Below are positions 38,028 through 50,504 of a stretch of 64,000 bases of DNA, piece by piece (position 1 is the first letter of the stretch; the number at the start of each line of letters is the position of its first letter). Source of the DNA: Burkholderia contaminans (GTDB lineage Bacteria; Pseudomonadota; Gammaproteobacteria; Burkholderiales; Burkholderiaceae); the NCBI RefSeq assembly GCF_029633825.1, contig NZ_CP090640.1:1178001-1242000 (forward strand), written 5' to 3'. Both the position numbers and the translations under genes were made by a program. Under the pieces are notes generated by a model. The model saw nothing but the letters and a program-made list of their open reading frames with translations, had not been told where the DNA came from and ran no database searches.

Positions 38028-39164
38028 CTAGCGCGCCTGCAATGGCAGGCACGCGGCGAGCCATGCGGGCGGCGTTGGGGAAAGTTGCTGCGCGACGCGG
38101 GCGTAGCGCCCGTCGAGCCGCGCGGCCAGATGAAAGAGTTCGGTGGCGTTTTTCGGGTCCCACTGCCCCGTGTAGCCGGGCAGGCCGGCCTCGCGGCGCT
38201 TCGCGTCGAACGGCACCGGCGAGTTCACGAATTCCTCGTGGGTTTTCTCGCCGAGCGCGTACGGCACGAGCCAGTCGAGCGCGGCCGCGAGCGTCGCGCC
38301 GTTCGCGCCCCGTTCGCGCAGCCAGTTGCGGTTGAAGCGGCGCGCGGCGAGCGCGGCCGTCACCAGCGGCTGCAGGTCGTAGACCGCGTAATGCAGCGCA
38401 TCGCGTTCCTCGAAATCCCAGGTCTTGCCGTCCGGGCCGATGTTGTCGGCGAGATGCTCGACGAACAGCCGCTGCGCGGCGTTCATCATCTTGCGATCGC
38501 CGAGCGTGAACGCGGACAGCGCGATCAGCTTGATTCGGTGGCTCTGCCAGTTGTTGCGCCAGGTGCCCGTGAGCGGGCGCTTCTGCGCGTCGATCTGCGC
38601 GACGTAGCCGGCGCCGAGCTTCGCGATGAACGCGGCCGTCGCGTTGCGGGTCTTCACCGGCAGTGCGCTCGCGGTCATGTCGTACGCGACGATCAGGCTT
38701 TCGAAACGCGTCTCGTCGATCGGGTTGAAGCTCGGCTGGTAGATCGCGACCCACGCGGACAGGAAGCGGTCGACGAGCTGCAGGTAGCGCGGCGCGTTCG
38801 TCACGCGCCATGCGAGCGCGGCATCGCGCATCAGGTCGAGATCCTTCAGCGCGGCGGCACTCTGGTCGTAGATCCCTTCGTGCGGCAGCGTGCCCTCGGT
38901 GTGCACGCGCGCCATCGCCTTCGGCTGCTCGCCGATGCGCGCGTCGACGCTGCGGATCAGCGCCTGGATGCCCGGCTCGGCCTGTGTCGTCTCGCTCGCC
39001 TGCAGTGCCGGCGCCGCGCAGAAATTCATCGCCGCGCGCGCGCTGCCGGACGCGCCGAGGCCGGCGGCGGCAAACGACAGCGACGCGACGAGCATCGGCA
39101 CGACGCGGCGCGCGCGCGGCCGCCCTTGCATTGCACCATGGCCCGGAAACATCGGACGCACCAT
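38028..39164 (-). CDS. Alginate-lyase-family periplasmic protein
   Basis: A 378-residue exported protein with an (alpha/alpha)-toroid of the alginate lyase family 5-like type. A signal peptide ends near residue 45 (GASGSARA). The body shows LDLMRDAALAWRVTNAPRYL, NNWQSHRIKLIALSAFTLGD and WDFEERDALHYAVYDLQPLV, the last carrying the family's conserved His-Tyr pair, as does NNWQSH. AAGGAG 5-10 bases before the ATG at 39164 decides the start. It sits between gcvP and sdaA without an evident link. The polymer it acts on is unknown. Confidence 0.82.
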   Translation of the reverse strand: MVRPMFPGHGAMQGRPRARRVVPMLVASLSFAAAGLGASGSARAAMNFCAAPALQASETTQAEPGIQALIRSVDARIGEQPKAMARVHTEGTLPHEGIYDQSAAALKDLDLMRDAALAWRVTNAPRYLQLVDRFLSAWVAIYQPSFNPIDETRFESLIVAYDMTASALPVKTRNATAAFIAKLGAGYVAQIDAQKRPLTGTWRNNWQSHRIKLIALSAFTLGDRKMMNAAQRLFVEHLADNIGPDGKTWDFEERDALHYAVYDLQPLVTAALAARRFNRNWLRERGANGATLAAALDWLVPYALGEKTHEEFVNSPVPFDAKRREAGLPGYTGQWDPKNATELFHLAARLDGRYARVAQQLSPTPPAWLAACLPLQAR

Positions 39165-39243
39165 GCGGAACTCCTTCATTGGCTGGATCGCGTGTGATGT
39201 TAGCCGGATTGGCGGACGAACGTGAACCGGTTCGAGCGGCGAA

Positions 39244-39279
39244 CAAAAAAACCGCACGCAACTCCGGGTTGCGTGCGGT
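39244..39279 (-). terminator. Rho-independent terminator after gcvP
   Basis: On the minus strand ACCGCACGCAAC pairs with GTTGCGTGCGGT (39251-39262 with 39268-39279) around a 5-nt loop, followed by seven U residues (A-run at 39244-39250). It ends the gcvTHP transcript and separates it from the alginate-lyase-like gene. Confidence 0.92.
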
Positions 39280-39315
39280 GCGGTCGCCATCGGGCGGCTC
39301 CTGGCCTGGCGCGCG

Positions 39316-42243
<2,928 letters not shown>

Positions 42244-42301
42244 GGCGTGACTCTGGTCCCGCGCGGGCCGAGGCCGGCGCCGCGCGGTTCGGGTAGGGAA
42301 A

Positions 42302-42682
42302 TTAGTCGATCAGCTTGCTGTACGCGTCGGCGTCGATCAGCTTGTCGGTCGATGCGCCGGCCGCAAGCTTGATCTTGAAGAGCCACACGCCGTACGCGTC
42401 GCTGTTCACTTCCTCCGGCGCATCGGTGGCGGCTTCGTTGATGGCGACGATCTCGCCGGACACCGGCGAGTAGATGTCGGATGCCGCCTTCACCGATTCG
42501 ACGACGCCGACCGCGTCGCCCGCATTCACCGACTTGCCGACTTGCGGCAGTTCGAGGAAGACGATGTCGCCGAGCGTGCTCTGCGCGTGATCGGTGATGC
42601 CGACCGTCAGCGTGCCGTCCGCCTCGGTGCGGATCCACTCATGTTCGTCGGTGTATTTCAGCTCGGCCGGGACGTTGCTCAT
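42302..42682 (-). CDS. gcvH: Glycine cleavage system H protein
   Basis: The 126-residue lipoyl carrier of the glycine cleavage system. It starts [20 protein letters not shown]. The lipoylated lysine lies in [20 protein letters not shown], and [18 protein letters not shown] follows, as in all H proteins. CAGGAG precedes the ATG. It lies between gcvT (117-bp gap containing the GC hairpin at 42777-42796) and gcvP. Confidence 0.97.
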   Translation of the reverse strand: MSNVPAELKYTDEHEWIRTEADGTLTVGITDHAQSTLGDIVFLELPQVGKSVNAGDAVGVVESVKAASDIYSPVSGEIVAINEAATDAPEEVNSDAYGVWLFKIKLAAGASTDKLIDADAYSKLID

Positions 42683-42776
42683 CGGATGCTCCTGATAAAA
42701 GGGTTTGTTCGTTCTGCTGGCGCGCCGCCGGGGCGCGCCGGGTAGGGGGTTGCGCCGGGCGCCATTTCCCGGCTTA

Positions 42777-42796
42777 CCGGGAGGCGGGCCTCCCGG
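42777..42796 (-). repeat. GC hairpin in gcvT-gcvH gap
   Basis: A perfect inverted repeat (CCGGGAGGC/GCCTCCCGG with a 2-nt loop) just after the gcvT stop on the minus strand. It has no T-run, so it may protect the gcvT mRNA end or reduce read-through to gcvH. The role is inferred. Confidence 0.5.
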
Positions 42797-42799
42797 CCG

Positions 42800-43918
42800 T
42801 TACGCAGCGAGGACCTTGCCGTTGCGCACGAACGGCAGTTTTACCACGCGCGCGGGAAGATTCTTGTCTCGAATTTGCACCTGGACGGTGTCGCCGATCT
42901 GGACGGCCGCCGGCACGCGTGCGAACGCGATCGATTCCTGCATCGACGGCGAGAACGTGCCGCTCGTGATCTCGCCGTCGCCGTGCGGCGTGACGACTTT
43001 CTGGTGCGCGCGCAGCACGCCGCCCGCCTTGCCGTTTTCCTTCTGCAGGATCAGGCCGACGAAAGCTGCGCGGGTGCCGTTGGCTTCCAGTGCCGCGCGG
43101 CCGACGAAGTCCCGCGGCGTGCTGAGGTCGACCGTCCATGCGAGGCCCGCGTCGAGCGGCGATACGGTGTCGTCCATGTCCTGGCCGTACAGGTTCATGC
43201 CGGCCTCGAGGCGCAGCGTGTCGCGCGCGCCGAGCCCGCACGGGCGCACGCCGTTTTGCTGCAGCGCGTTCCACAGCGCTTCGACGTGCACGGCCGGGAC
43301 GATCACTTCGAAACCGTCTTCGCCGGTGTAGCCGGTGCGCGCGACGGTGAGATCGCCGAACGGCGTGCCGGCGACCTGCGCGGCGTTGAACGGCTTCAGT
43401 TCGCTGGTGGCGGCGCGCGCGGCGGGCACCGTCGCCCAGGCTTTTTCGCGGGCGTTCGGGCCTTGAACGGCGATGATCGCGAAATCGCGGCGCGGCGCGA
43501 TCGTGACGCCGAAGCCGCCTTGCTCGTTCAGCTGGTTGAACCACGCGATGTCTTTCTCGGCCGTGCCGGCGTTGACGACGACGCGGAAGAATTCTTCGGT
43601 GAAGTAGTAGACGATCAGGTCGTCGATGACGCCGCCCTGCGGATTGAGCAGGCACGAGTAGAGGGCCTTGCCGGGCGTCTTGAGCTTGCCGACGTTGTTC
43701 GCGATCGCATGCTCGAAGAATGCGCGCACGCGGCTGCCGGTGAAATCGACGACGCACATGTGCGACACGTCGAACATGCCGGCGTCGGTGCGCACGGCTT
43801 CATGTTCTTCGATCTGCGAGCCGTAGTTGACGGGCATGTCCCAGCCGCCGAAGTCGACCATGCGGGCATTGAGCGCGCGGTGCGCGGCGTTGAGCGGGGT
43901 GTGATTCAGTGCAGTCAT
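42800..43918 (-). CDS. gcvT: Glycine cleavage system aminomethyltransferase (T protein)
   Basis: The 372-residue tetrahydrofolate-dependent T protein, which releases ammonia and makes methylene-tetrahydrofolate. Motifs: [72 protein letters not shown] and [20 protein letters not shown]. The ATG at 43918 is preferred over a TTG 15 bases upstream. It is the first gene of the operon, preceded by a tandem glycine riboswitch. Confidence 0.96.
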   Translation of the reverse strand: MTALNHTPLNAAHRALNARMVDFGGWDMPVNYGSQIEEHEAVRTDAGMFDVSHMCVVDFTGSRVRAFFEHAIANNVGKLKTPGKALYSCLLNPQGGVIDDLIVYYFTEEFFRVVVNAGTAEKDIAWFNQLNEQGGFGVTIAPRRDFAIIAVQGPNAREKAWATVPAARAATSELKPFNAAQVAGTPFGDLTVARTGYTGEDGFEVIVPAVHVEALWNALQQNGVRPCGLGARDTLRLEAGMNLYGQDMDDTVSPLDAGLAWTVDLSTPRDFVGRAALEANGTRAAFVGLILQKENGKAGGVLRAHQKVVTPHGDGEITSGTFSPSMQESIAFARVPAAVQIGDTVQVQIRDKNLPARVVKLPFVRNGKVLAA

Positions 43919-44007
43919 CGAGGCCTCAGGCAAGGCGCTTGCGCGCGGATCAGAACGGCCATGTGCCGACCACCGCGGCCGATGGCCTGCGAGCGATCCG
44001 GTACATG

Positions 44008-44262
44008 CCCCTCTGTCCTCGATACCTGAGAGATTGCGTTGCCGGCCAGGCCTGGCGAACGCGCGCCCCTTCGGTGGGCAGCTTGCCCGCGCAGCGGATG
44101 CGCTGCGGGCTACTGCCGCTCTCCAGAGTGCGGGGAGAGTGTGGCCCGCGCAATGCGCGGACGGGATTCCCCGACGCGGTCGGTCCTTTTGCCTGAGAGT
44201 TTGCGGGTGTGCCCCTTCGGCGGCGCAACCGGCTGAAACAGCCCGGTCACACGCTCTCCCGA
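44008..44262 (-). promoter_or_regulatory. Tandem glycine riboswitch controlling gcvTHP
   Basis: Read on the minus strand, two consecutive aptamers are visible. The first runs from about 44262 to 44182 and contains CCGAAGGGGCA and CTCTCAGGCAAAAGGACCG. The second runs from about 44130 to 44008 and contains CTCTGGAGAG, CACCGAAGGGGCG and CTCTCAGGTATCGAGGAC. These are the diagnostic core sequences of glycine aptamers, and the pair lies in the leader of gcvT. Glycine binding is expected to switch on expression; the terminator or start-blocking element was not resolved by eye. Confidence 0.93.
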
Positions 44263-44274
44263 CGCGTGCGGGCG

Positions 44275-44303
44275 ACTGTACGCGAGCGGGTGGGCCTTGT
44301 CAA
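44275..44303 (-). promoter_or_regulatory. gcvT operon promoter
   Basis: On the minus strand a perfect -35 TTGACA (44298-44303) and a -10 TACAGT (44275-44280) are 17 bp apart. The predicted transcript start near 44268 places the whole tandem aptamer at the 5' end of the mRNA. Confidence 0.85.
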
Positions 44304-44332
44304 TTTGAGCAAAAGAATGTCGCTTCGCGACA

Positions 44333-44361
44333 AGCGGCGGCAACCGGTGCCGCCGCTTTTT
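44333..44361. terminator. Hairpin after the small lipoprotein gene
   Basis: AGCGGCGGCA (44333-44342) pairs with TGCCGCCGCT (44348-44357). The T-run is on the plus-strand side, so termination of the minus-strand lipoprotein transcript would rely on the stem alone. Confidence 0.45.
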
Positions 44362-44384
44362 CCGCTCCGGCGGGCGCCGGTGCG

Positions 44385-44747
44385 TTACTCGCCGATCGCG
44401 CGCGCGGCCGTGTCGAGTTCCTGGTTCAGCACGCGCTGCTCGTCGCCGGACAGGCCGCCGCTGTGCTGCGCGGACATGTCGTTCGATTCCTGGCGGATCA
44501 CGTCGAGGCGATGATGAAGCTGCGCGCCGTACGGCGGCGGGTAGTAGCCGCCGTTCACGCGCGCATCGATGCGGCGGTGCAGGTTGTCGATCCGGCCCTG
44601 GATCTGCTGCATCCGCTCGTTCGCGACGACCTGCGGATTCGGCCGTGGCGGGGGGGCCGGGCGGACCGGCTGCTGCGGCTGCACGATACAGGCCGCAAGC
44701 GAGGAAACCAGGGCACAGCACACTGCTGCGCGAATCAACCGTTGCAT
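44385..44747 (-). CDS. Small outer-membrane-type lipoprotein, hypothetical
   Basis: A 120-residue protein with a lipoprotein signal ending in the lipobox SSLAAC (Cys near residue 20), followed by a Pro-rich linker (QQPVRPAPPPRPNPQ). A helical part has charged heptads (RMQQIQGRIDNLHRRIDARV and a second helix near the C-terminus). AGGAG eight bases before the ATG at 44747 chooses this start over an earlier ATG. I do not recognise the family beyond glycine-zipper-free small lipoproteins of Burkholderia; a structural envelope role is possible. Confidence 0.75.
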   Translation of the reverse strand: MQRLIRAAVCCALVSSLAACIVQPQQPVRPAPPPRPNPQVVANERMQQIQGRIDNLHRRIDARVNGGYYPPPYGAQLHHRLDVIRQESNDMSAQHSGGLSGDEQRVLNQELDTAARAIGE

Positions 44748-44904
44748 CAACATTCTCCTGACGGATTGGTGTCGGATCGACTTTTTTGAGAAACGCATCA
44801 GACTAGTCTGCCGCTGACTTTCGTTCCCCCGGCATTTGTAACCGAATGTTCCGGCTGATCCCATGCACCGGCGCCGACCGGCCGCCGCCGGCCGGCGCGC
44901 GGTG

Positions 44905-45957
44905 TCAGATCGTGCGGCGCACGAACGGCAGGCGGCGGCCGTCGTGCTCGCTCTGCGCGGCGAGCTCGATGATCGTCATCACGTCGACGGCGTCCTGCGC
45001 GGTGACGGGGAACGGCGCGCCGTCGCGGATCGACGCGGCGAGCGCGCGGTAGAACTCCGCGTACTGGCCATCGAGCGTCGGCACCGGGCGCTCGACCTCG
45101 ACTTCGCCGTCGAGCACGCGCAGCAGGCCGGGCGGGTTGCCGCCGCCGAATTCGACGTCGTCGGCGGTGAGGCCGGCCTTGAGCTGGTCTTCCTGCGTGT
45201 CGAGCCCGAACTTCTGGTAGCTGGCGCGCGTGCCGTGCAGCGTGAAGCGCGCGGGTTCGATCGCCGACAGCGCGCTCGCATGCAGCGCGATGTCCTTGTC
45301 CGGATAGCCGAGCTGCAGGTGCACGAAATCGGGCGCGGTGCCGTTGTCGCGGCGCGTCTTGACGGTCGCGCCCACCGTTTCCGGCAGGCCGAACAGCGCG
45401 AGCGCCTGGTCGATCAGGTGCGGGCCGAGGTCGAGCAGCAAGCCGCCGCCGCGGGCCGGCTCCTCGCGCCAGCGCGTGCGCGGCGTCGGGCGGAAGCGGT
45501 CGAAGTGCGATTCGAAAAAGGTCAGCCGGCCGAGCTCGCCCGATTTGACGATGTCGCGCACGGTGAGGAAATCGCCGTCCCAGCGGCGGTTGTGGAACGG
45601 CGCGAACAGCCGGCTGCGCGCGTTCGCGAGCCGCGCGAGTGCGAGCGCCTCGTCGGCGGTGAGCGTGACGGGCTTGTCGACGACCACGTGGCGGCCGGCT
45701 TCGAGCACCTGGCGTGCGAGCGCGAAGTGCGTGTCGTTCGGCGTGGCGATCACCACGCACTCGATGTCGTCGAGGCCGAGCAGCGTGTCGAGATCCGGAA
45801 CGACGCGCGCGCCCGGATACGCCGCCTGCGCGCGATCGGGCTGACCCGTCGCGATCGCGGCGACTTCAGTGCGGCCGCTCGTGGCGATCACGGGCGCGTG
45901 GAACGTCGCGCCGGCGAAACCGAAACCCATCAAACCAATCCTGAGCAATGACGACAT
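44905..45957 (-). CDS. Gfo/Idh/MocA-family oxidoreductase
   Basis: A 350-residue NAD(P)-dependent oxidoreductase. The N-terminal Rossmann domain opens with RIGLMGFGFAGATFHAPVIA. The family lysine motif is HVVVDKPVTLTADEALAL, and the C-terminal alpha/beta domain has RWDGDFLTVRDIVKSGELG and GGGLLLDLGPHLIDQALALF with the His expected for substrate binding. AGGAATT precedes the ATG. Related enzymes (YdgJ-like) act on sugars or inositols. No sugar transporter adjoins it. Confidence 0.9.
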   Translation of the reverse strand: MSSLLRIGLMGFGFAGATFHAPVIATSGRTEVAAIATGQPDRAQAAYPGARVVPDLDTLLGLDDIECVVIATPNDTHFALARQVLEAGRHVVVDKPVTLTADEALALARLANARSRLFAPFHNRRWDGDFLTVRDIVKSGELGRLTFFESHFDRFRPTPRTRWREEPARGGGLLLDLGPHLIDQALALFGLPETVGATVKTRRDNGTAPDFVHLQLGYPDKDIALHASALSAIEPARFTLHGTRASYQKFGLDTQEDQLKAGLTADDVEFGGGNPPGLLRVLDGEVEVERPVPTLDGQYAEFYRALAASIRDGAPFPVTAQDAVDVMTIIELAAQSEHDGRRLPFVRRTI

Positions 45958-46193
45958 GGCAATTCCTGGCTGCGAAGGAAACTAAAGGATGGCGCGCCGA
46001 GACGGCGCGAAGACGACCGGCTATTTTGGCATGGCGCCGCCGCTTGCACCGGCGCGTTCGGGCGAATTGCACGGTGCGATGCGGCGCTTGCGCAAGGAAA
46101 GCCGGCATTTGCGCAGGCCGGCGGCCCGTGCGGGCGGGGTTTGCCCGCCTGCGCCCGTGCAATGAGCGGCTGCCGCAGGGGCGTCGCCCGGCG

Positions 46194-46901
46194 TCATACG
46201 GCTGCCCGCTGCCGCACGGCGGCGGCGACCTGCTCGGCCCACACCGCGCAGGCGGTTGCGCCGGGGTGGAAGCCGTCGGTGGCCATCAGGCGGCGCTCGA
46301 GCGGCAGCTCGACGCGCAGGAACGTGCAGTGCGGCTGCGTGGCGGCCCACCCGGCGAGCGCCGTGTTGAGCCGCTTCGCGCGCAGCCCGAGATACCACGC
46401 GAGCGGCTGCGGCAGCGCCGGAAAGCGCTCCATCGGCGGCACCGCGGACAGGATCGCGTGCCCGACCCGGAAGCGCGCGGCGAGCAACCGGACGAGCTCG
46501 GCCTGCTGCGCCTGCCAGCGGGCCGGCGGCACGCCGCCCGTCACGTCGTTGACGCCGAGCGACGTGACGGCCACGTCGAACGGCTCGGCCGGCTCGGCGG
46601 CGAGCCAGTCGACGAATTCCCGCGTGGTCAGGCCGGTGCGCGCGAGCAGCTTCCAGCTCACGCGGTGGGTGGCCGCGAGCGCGCTCGCCAGCTGCCCGGA
46701 CAGCGCGTCGCGCTGCGTCGCGACACCGACGCCCGCGGCGGCCGAATCGCCGACCACCAGCACGCGCAGCGGCGGCCCATCGCCCGCCACGCCGTCGCGC
46801 GGGCCGGCCGCCTCGGGCAGCCGCGGCGTGACGCGGCGCACGTAGCGCCCCTGCGCGAACAGCAGCGGGCCAAGGGCAGCGGTGGCGAACGGGTATCCCA
46901 T
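46194..46901 (-). CDS. SGNH/GDSL-type esterase
   Basis: A 235-residue hydrolase with all SGNH blocks: block I RVLVVGDSAAAGVGVATQ (nucleophile Ser), block II near TGLTTREFVDWL, block III VTSLGVNDVTGG (Asn) and block V LMATDGFHPGATACAVW (Asp-His pair). A short hydrophobic N-terminus (ATAALGPLLFAQ) is not a convincing signal peptide. The likely substrates are esters or acyl groups; a precise role is not visible. Confidence 0.87.
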   Translation of the reverse strand: MGYPFATAALGPLLFAQGRYVRRVTPRLPEAAGPRDGVAGDGPPLRVLVVGDSAAAGVGVATQRDALSGQLASALAATHRVSWKLLARTGLTTREFVDWLAAEPAEPFDVAVTSLGVNDVTGGVPPARWQAQQAELVRLLAARFRVGHAILSAVPPMERFPALPQPLAWYLGLRAKRLNTALAGWAATQPHCTFLRVELPLERRLMATDGFHPGATACAVWAEQVAAAVRQRAAV

Positions 46902-47187
46902 GATGTCGATCCGGTGGCGGTTCAGGTGACGCAAACGGGCCGGCGCGGGGCGGCGCCGGCGTGGACGTATTGTGGCCGATCGGTGCGCGAACGGGGCCGG
47001 ATTGGCCGAACGGACAGGGGGCGGCCGGCTGGCCGGCCCGCGCGGCCCCGTCCGGCGGCGCTCCCGAAAAGCGCGCCGCCGACGTGTTAACATGCGCGTC
47101 CTGCCCGCGTGTCCGCCTGCTTCGCCAGCCCGCCGCGCACGGCATCCTCCCGGCGTTCCGCCGTCAACCGCAACACCATCCGCCATC

Positions 47188-49275
47188 ATGTCCGCAGGCC
47201 TGAATCCCGCCCAGAACGAAGCGGTGCGCTACCTCGACGGTCCCTGTCTCGTGCTCGCCGGCGCGGGCAGCGGCAAGACCCGCGTGATCACGCAGAAGAT
47301 CGCGCACCTGATCGAAGCGAAAGGCTTCGAGCCGCGCCACATCGCCGCCGTCACGTTCACGAACAAGGCGGCCGCCGAAATGCGCGAGCGCGTGTCGAAG
47401 CTGCTCGAGGGCAAGACGCTCACCACGCCCGGCAAGGAAGGCCGCAAGGTGCCCGTCAACCAGCTCACCGTCTGCACCTTCCACTCGCTGGGCGTGCAGA
47501 TCCTGCGCCAGGAGGCCGAGCACGTCGGCCTGAAGCCGCAGTTCTCGATCATGGATTCGGACGATTGCTTCGGGATGATCCAGGAGCAGATCGGCACGAC
47601 CGACAAGGGCCTGATCCGCAAGATCCAGAGCACCATCTCGCTGTGGAAGAACGGCCTGATCATGCCCGACGAGGCGATGACGATCGCGGCCAACGAGGAC
47701 GAGCACCAGGCCGCGCTGGTCTACCGCAACTACGTCGCGACGCTGCACGCGTACCAGGCGGTCGACTTTGACGACCTGATCCGCCTGCCCGCCGAGCTGT
47801 TCGCGAAGAACGAACAGGTGCGCGACCGCTGGCAGAACAAGCTGCGCTACCTGCTGATCGACGAGTACCAGGACACCAACGCGTGCCAGTACGAGCTGCT
47901 GAAGCTGCTCGCGGGCCCGCGCGCGGCGTTCACGGCGGTGGGCGACGACGACCAGGCGATCTACGGCTGGCGCGGCGCGACGCTCGAGAACCTCGCGCAG
48001 CTCGGCAAGGATTTCCCGAAGCTGCACGTGATCAAGCTCGAGCAGAACTACCGGTCGACGGTGCGCATCCTCACTGCCGCGAACAACGTGATCGCGAACA
48101 ACCCGAAGCTGTTCGAGAAGAAGCTGTGGTCCGAGCACGGAATGGGCGATTCGATCACCGTCACGCCGTGCAATGACGAAGAGCATGAAGCCGAATCGGT
48201 CGTGTTCCGGCTGTCCGCGCACAAGTTCGAGCGGCGCGCGCAGTTCCGCGACTACGCGATACTGTATCGCGGCAACTTCCAGGCGCGGATCTTCGAACAG
48301 GTGCTGCGCCGCGAGCGGATCCCGTACGTGCTGTCCGGCGGCCAGTCGTTCTTCGACAAGGCCGAGATCAAGGATCTGTGCGCATACCTGCGGCTGATCG
48401 CGAACGCCGACGACGATCCCGCGTTCATCCGCGCGGTCACTACGCCGCGCCGCGGGATCGGCAACACGACGCTCGAAGCGCTCGGCTCGTTCGCGGGCCA
48501 GGCGAAGGTGTCGCTGTTCGAGGCCGTGTACATGGGCGGGATCGAGGCGCGGCTGTCCGCGCGCCAGGTCGAGCCGCTGCGGATGTTCTGCGACTTCATC
48601 CAGCGCCTGACCGAGCGCGCGGACAAGGATCCGGCCACCGCCGTGCTCGACGACATGATGGAGGCAATCCACTACGAGGCGTACCTGTACGACGCGTTCG
48701 ACGAACGGCAGGCGCAGTCGAAGTGGCAGAACGTGCTCGAATTCCTCGAATGGCTGAAGCGCAAGGGCACCAAGCCCGAGGCGGAAGCGGTCGACGGTGA
48801 GGCGGAAGGCTTCCACAACGCGGACGGCCTCGCCGATACGGGCAAGAACCTGCTCGGCCTGATCCAGACCGTCGCGCTGATGTCGATGCTCGAGGGCAAG
48901 GACGAAGACCCGGACGCCGTGCGGTTGTCGACCGTCCACGCGTCGAAGGGGCTCGAGTATCCGCACGTGTTCCTGGTCGGCGTCGAGGAAGGCATCATGC
49001 CGCACCGCGGCGGCTCCGAGGACGACGGCCCGATCGACAACGAGCGGATCGAGGAGGAGCGCCGGCTGATGTACGTGGCGATCACGCGCGCGCAGCGCAG
49101 CCTGCACCTGAACTGGTGCAAGAAGCGCAAGCGGGCGCGCGAGACGGTCGTGTGCGAACCGTCGCGCTTCATCCCGGAGATGGGGCTCGACGACGCGCCG
49201 CCGCCGACGCCGGAAGAGGCGCCGATGTCGCCGAAGGACCGGCTCGCGAGCCTGAAGGCGTTGCTGCAGAAGTGA
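47188..49275 (+). CDS. rep: ATP-dependent DNA helicase Rep (UvrD/Rep superfamily 1)
   Basis: A 695-residue superfamily 1A helicase. Motifs in order: Q-motif LNPAQNEAVRYLDGP, Walker A LVLAGAGSGKTRVITQKIAH, Ia AVTFTNKAAAEMRERV, II LLIDEYQDTNACQYELLKLL, III VGDDDQAIYGWRGA, IV LEQNYRSTVRILTAAN, V VRLSTVHASKGLEYPHVFLV and VI EERRLMYVAITRAQRSLHL. Length and the FTAVGDDDQAIYGWRGA pattern fit Rep better than UvrD. It clears proteins from DNA ahead of forks. The 286-bp gap upstream holds its promoter region; a strong terminator follows. Confidence 0.94.
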   Translation: MSAGLNPAQNEAVRYLDGPCLVLAGAGSGKTRVITQKIAHLIEAKGFEPRHIAAVTFTNKAAAEMRERVSKLLEGKTLTTPGKEGRKVPVNQLTVCTFHSLGVQILRQEAEHVGLKPQFSIMDSDDCFGMIQEQIGTTDKGLIRKIQSTISLWKNGLIMPDEAMTIAANEDEHQAALVYRNYVATLHAYQAVDFDDLIRLPAELFAKNEQVRDRWQNKLRYLLIDEYQDTNACQYELLKLLAGPRAAFTAVGDDDQAIYGWRGATLENLAQLGKDFPKLHVIKLEQNYRSTVRILTAANNVIANNPKLFEKKLWSEHGMGDSITVTPCNDEEHEAESVVFRLSAHKFERRAQFRDYAILYRGNFQARIFEQVLRRERIPYVLSGGQSFFDKAEIKDLCAYLRLIANADDDPAFIRAVTTPRRGIGNTTLEALGSFAGQAKVSLFEAVYMGGIEARLSARQVEPLRMFCDFIQRLTERADKDPATAVLDDMMEAIHYEAYLYDAFDERQAQSKWQNVLEFLEWLKRKGTKPEAEAVDGEAEGFHNADGLADTGKNLLGLIQTVALMSMLEGKDEDPDAVRLSTVHASKGLEYPHVFLVGVEEGIMPHRGGSEDDGPIDNERIEEERRLMYVAITRAQRSLHLNWCKKRKRARETVVCEPSRFIPEMGLDDAPPPTPEEAPMSPKDRLASLKALLQK

Positions 49276-49307
49276 CGCCGGGCGTTCCGGCTGAGTGACC
49301 GCAAAAC

Positions 49308-49346
49308 AAAACCCCCGCGACGCGTGAGCGCCGCGGGGGTTTTTTA
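49308..49346. terminator. Bidirectional rho-independent terminator between rep and cytochrome gene
   Basis: ACCCCCGCG and CGCGGGGGT (stem 49311-49319 with 49332-49340) are flanked by an A-run and a T-run of six, so the hairpin can stop both converging transcripts. Confidence 0.93.
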
Positions 49347-49362
49347 CTGACGGCCGGGCGGG

Positions 49363-50253
49363 TTACTTCGACGCGTTGACCATGTAGTCGACGGCCGCCT
49401 TCACGTCGGCGTCCGACGCGTTCGACCCGCCCTTCGCCGGCATCGCGCCCTTGCCGTGCAGCGCGTAGTTGTAGACCGTATCCATCGAGTCCTTCAGGCG
49501 CGGCGCCCAGTCTTCCTTGCTGCCGAACTTCGGCGCGCCGAGCACGCCCGCCGCGTGGCAGGCCTGGCAGGTCGACGTGTACAGCGCCTTGCCGGCGTCG
49601 GCCCCGGCCGGGGCGGCAGCGGCTGCCGGCGCTTCACCGGCCTTCGGGATCGCGGCGATCGCTGCCCGGGCCGCGGCGACTTGCGCGCTCGCGGCGTCAG
49701 CCGCGCCCGACGCGGCTGCGGCGCCACTGGCGGGTTGCGCCGCGTTGGCGGCCGGCGCGGCCGGTTCGGGGAAGTTCGCGCCGTCGTTGTTCGCCATGTA
49801 GACGATCGCTCGGGCGATTTCATAGTCGCTGACGTCGTCGGGGCTCGTGCCGCCGCGCGGCGGCATCGCGCCCTTGCCGGCCAGTGCCGTCTTCAGCAGC
49901 GTGTCGAAACCTTGCGAGATGCGCGGCGCCCAGTCGTCCTTGTTGCCGAACTTCGGCGCGCCGGCGGCGCCCGTGCCGTGGCAGGTCACGCAGACGGCCT
50001 TGTAGACTTCCTCGCCGGTCTTGTACGTGCGGGGCGCGTTGGCGTCCTTCACGTCGACCTTCGCGAGCGGGGCGACGCGTGCGGCGACCTGTTCGTCGGA
50101 TAGCGCGTCCGTGCCGGCGCCGGAACGGAACGCATGGTTCGCATAGTTGGCGAACAGGACGATCAGGATGATCGGAATCGCGAACGACGCGATGATGACG
50201 GCAATCAGCTGCCCGGGGGTTTTGACGGGAGATTCGTGGGGTGCTTCGCTCAT
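49363..50253 (-). CDS. Membrane-anchored di-haem cytochrome c
   Basis: A 296-residue cytochrome with an N-terminal membrane anchor (about residues 15-40, VIIASFAIPIILIVLFANYA) and two class I c-type domains of the c5 type. Haem sites are CVTCHGTG and CQACHAAG, each followed by the distal Met region KGAMPPRGG or KGAMPAKGG. The two domains are separated by an Ala/Pro-rich linker of about 75 residues. It faces the periplasm and probably passes electrons to a terminal oxidase. The near-identical signatures show an internal duplication. Confidence 0.93.
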   Translation of the reverse strand: MSEAPHESPVKTPGQLIAVIIASFAIPIILIVLFANYANHAFRSGAGTDALSDEQVAARVAPLAKVDVKDANAPRTYKTGEEVYKAVCVTCHGTGAAGAPKFGNKDDWAPRISQGFDTLLKTALAGKGAMPPRGGTSPDDVSDYEIARAIVYMANNDGANFPEPAAPAANAAQPASGAAAASGAADAASAQVAAARAAIAAIPKAGEAPAAAAAPAGADAGKALYTSTCQACHAAGVLGAPKFGSKEDWAPRLKDSMDTVYNYALHGKGAMPAKGGSNASDADVKAAVDYMVNASK

Positions 50254-50504
50254 GCTTGCCTCGTCTCCGTGAATAGGAATTGTGAGCGCGGTGCAACGGC
50301 AAATGGCAGTCCAATGAAGCCCGGTCGATTATAGACGGAACGTTTACATCACGGCGAGCGGTGCGATGGCGCGTGTTTACCCGCACGCAGCGGGGCCCGG
50401 CGGGGATTCGTCGGGCAAGGTGGACGCATCATGGGAAACCGGGTATCCTTGCTGTCTTGCCAATCGTGGGCGGCCTGTATATTGGGGTCGCTTCACTGTC
50501 ACAG

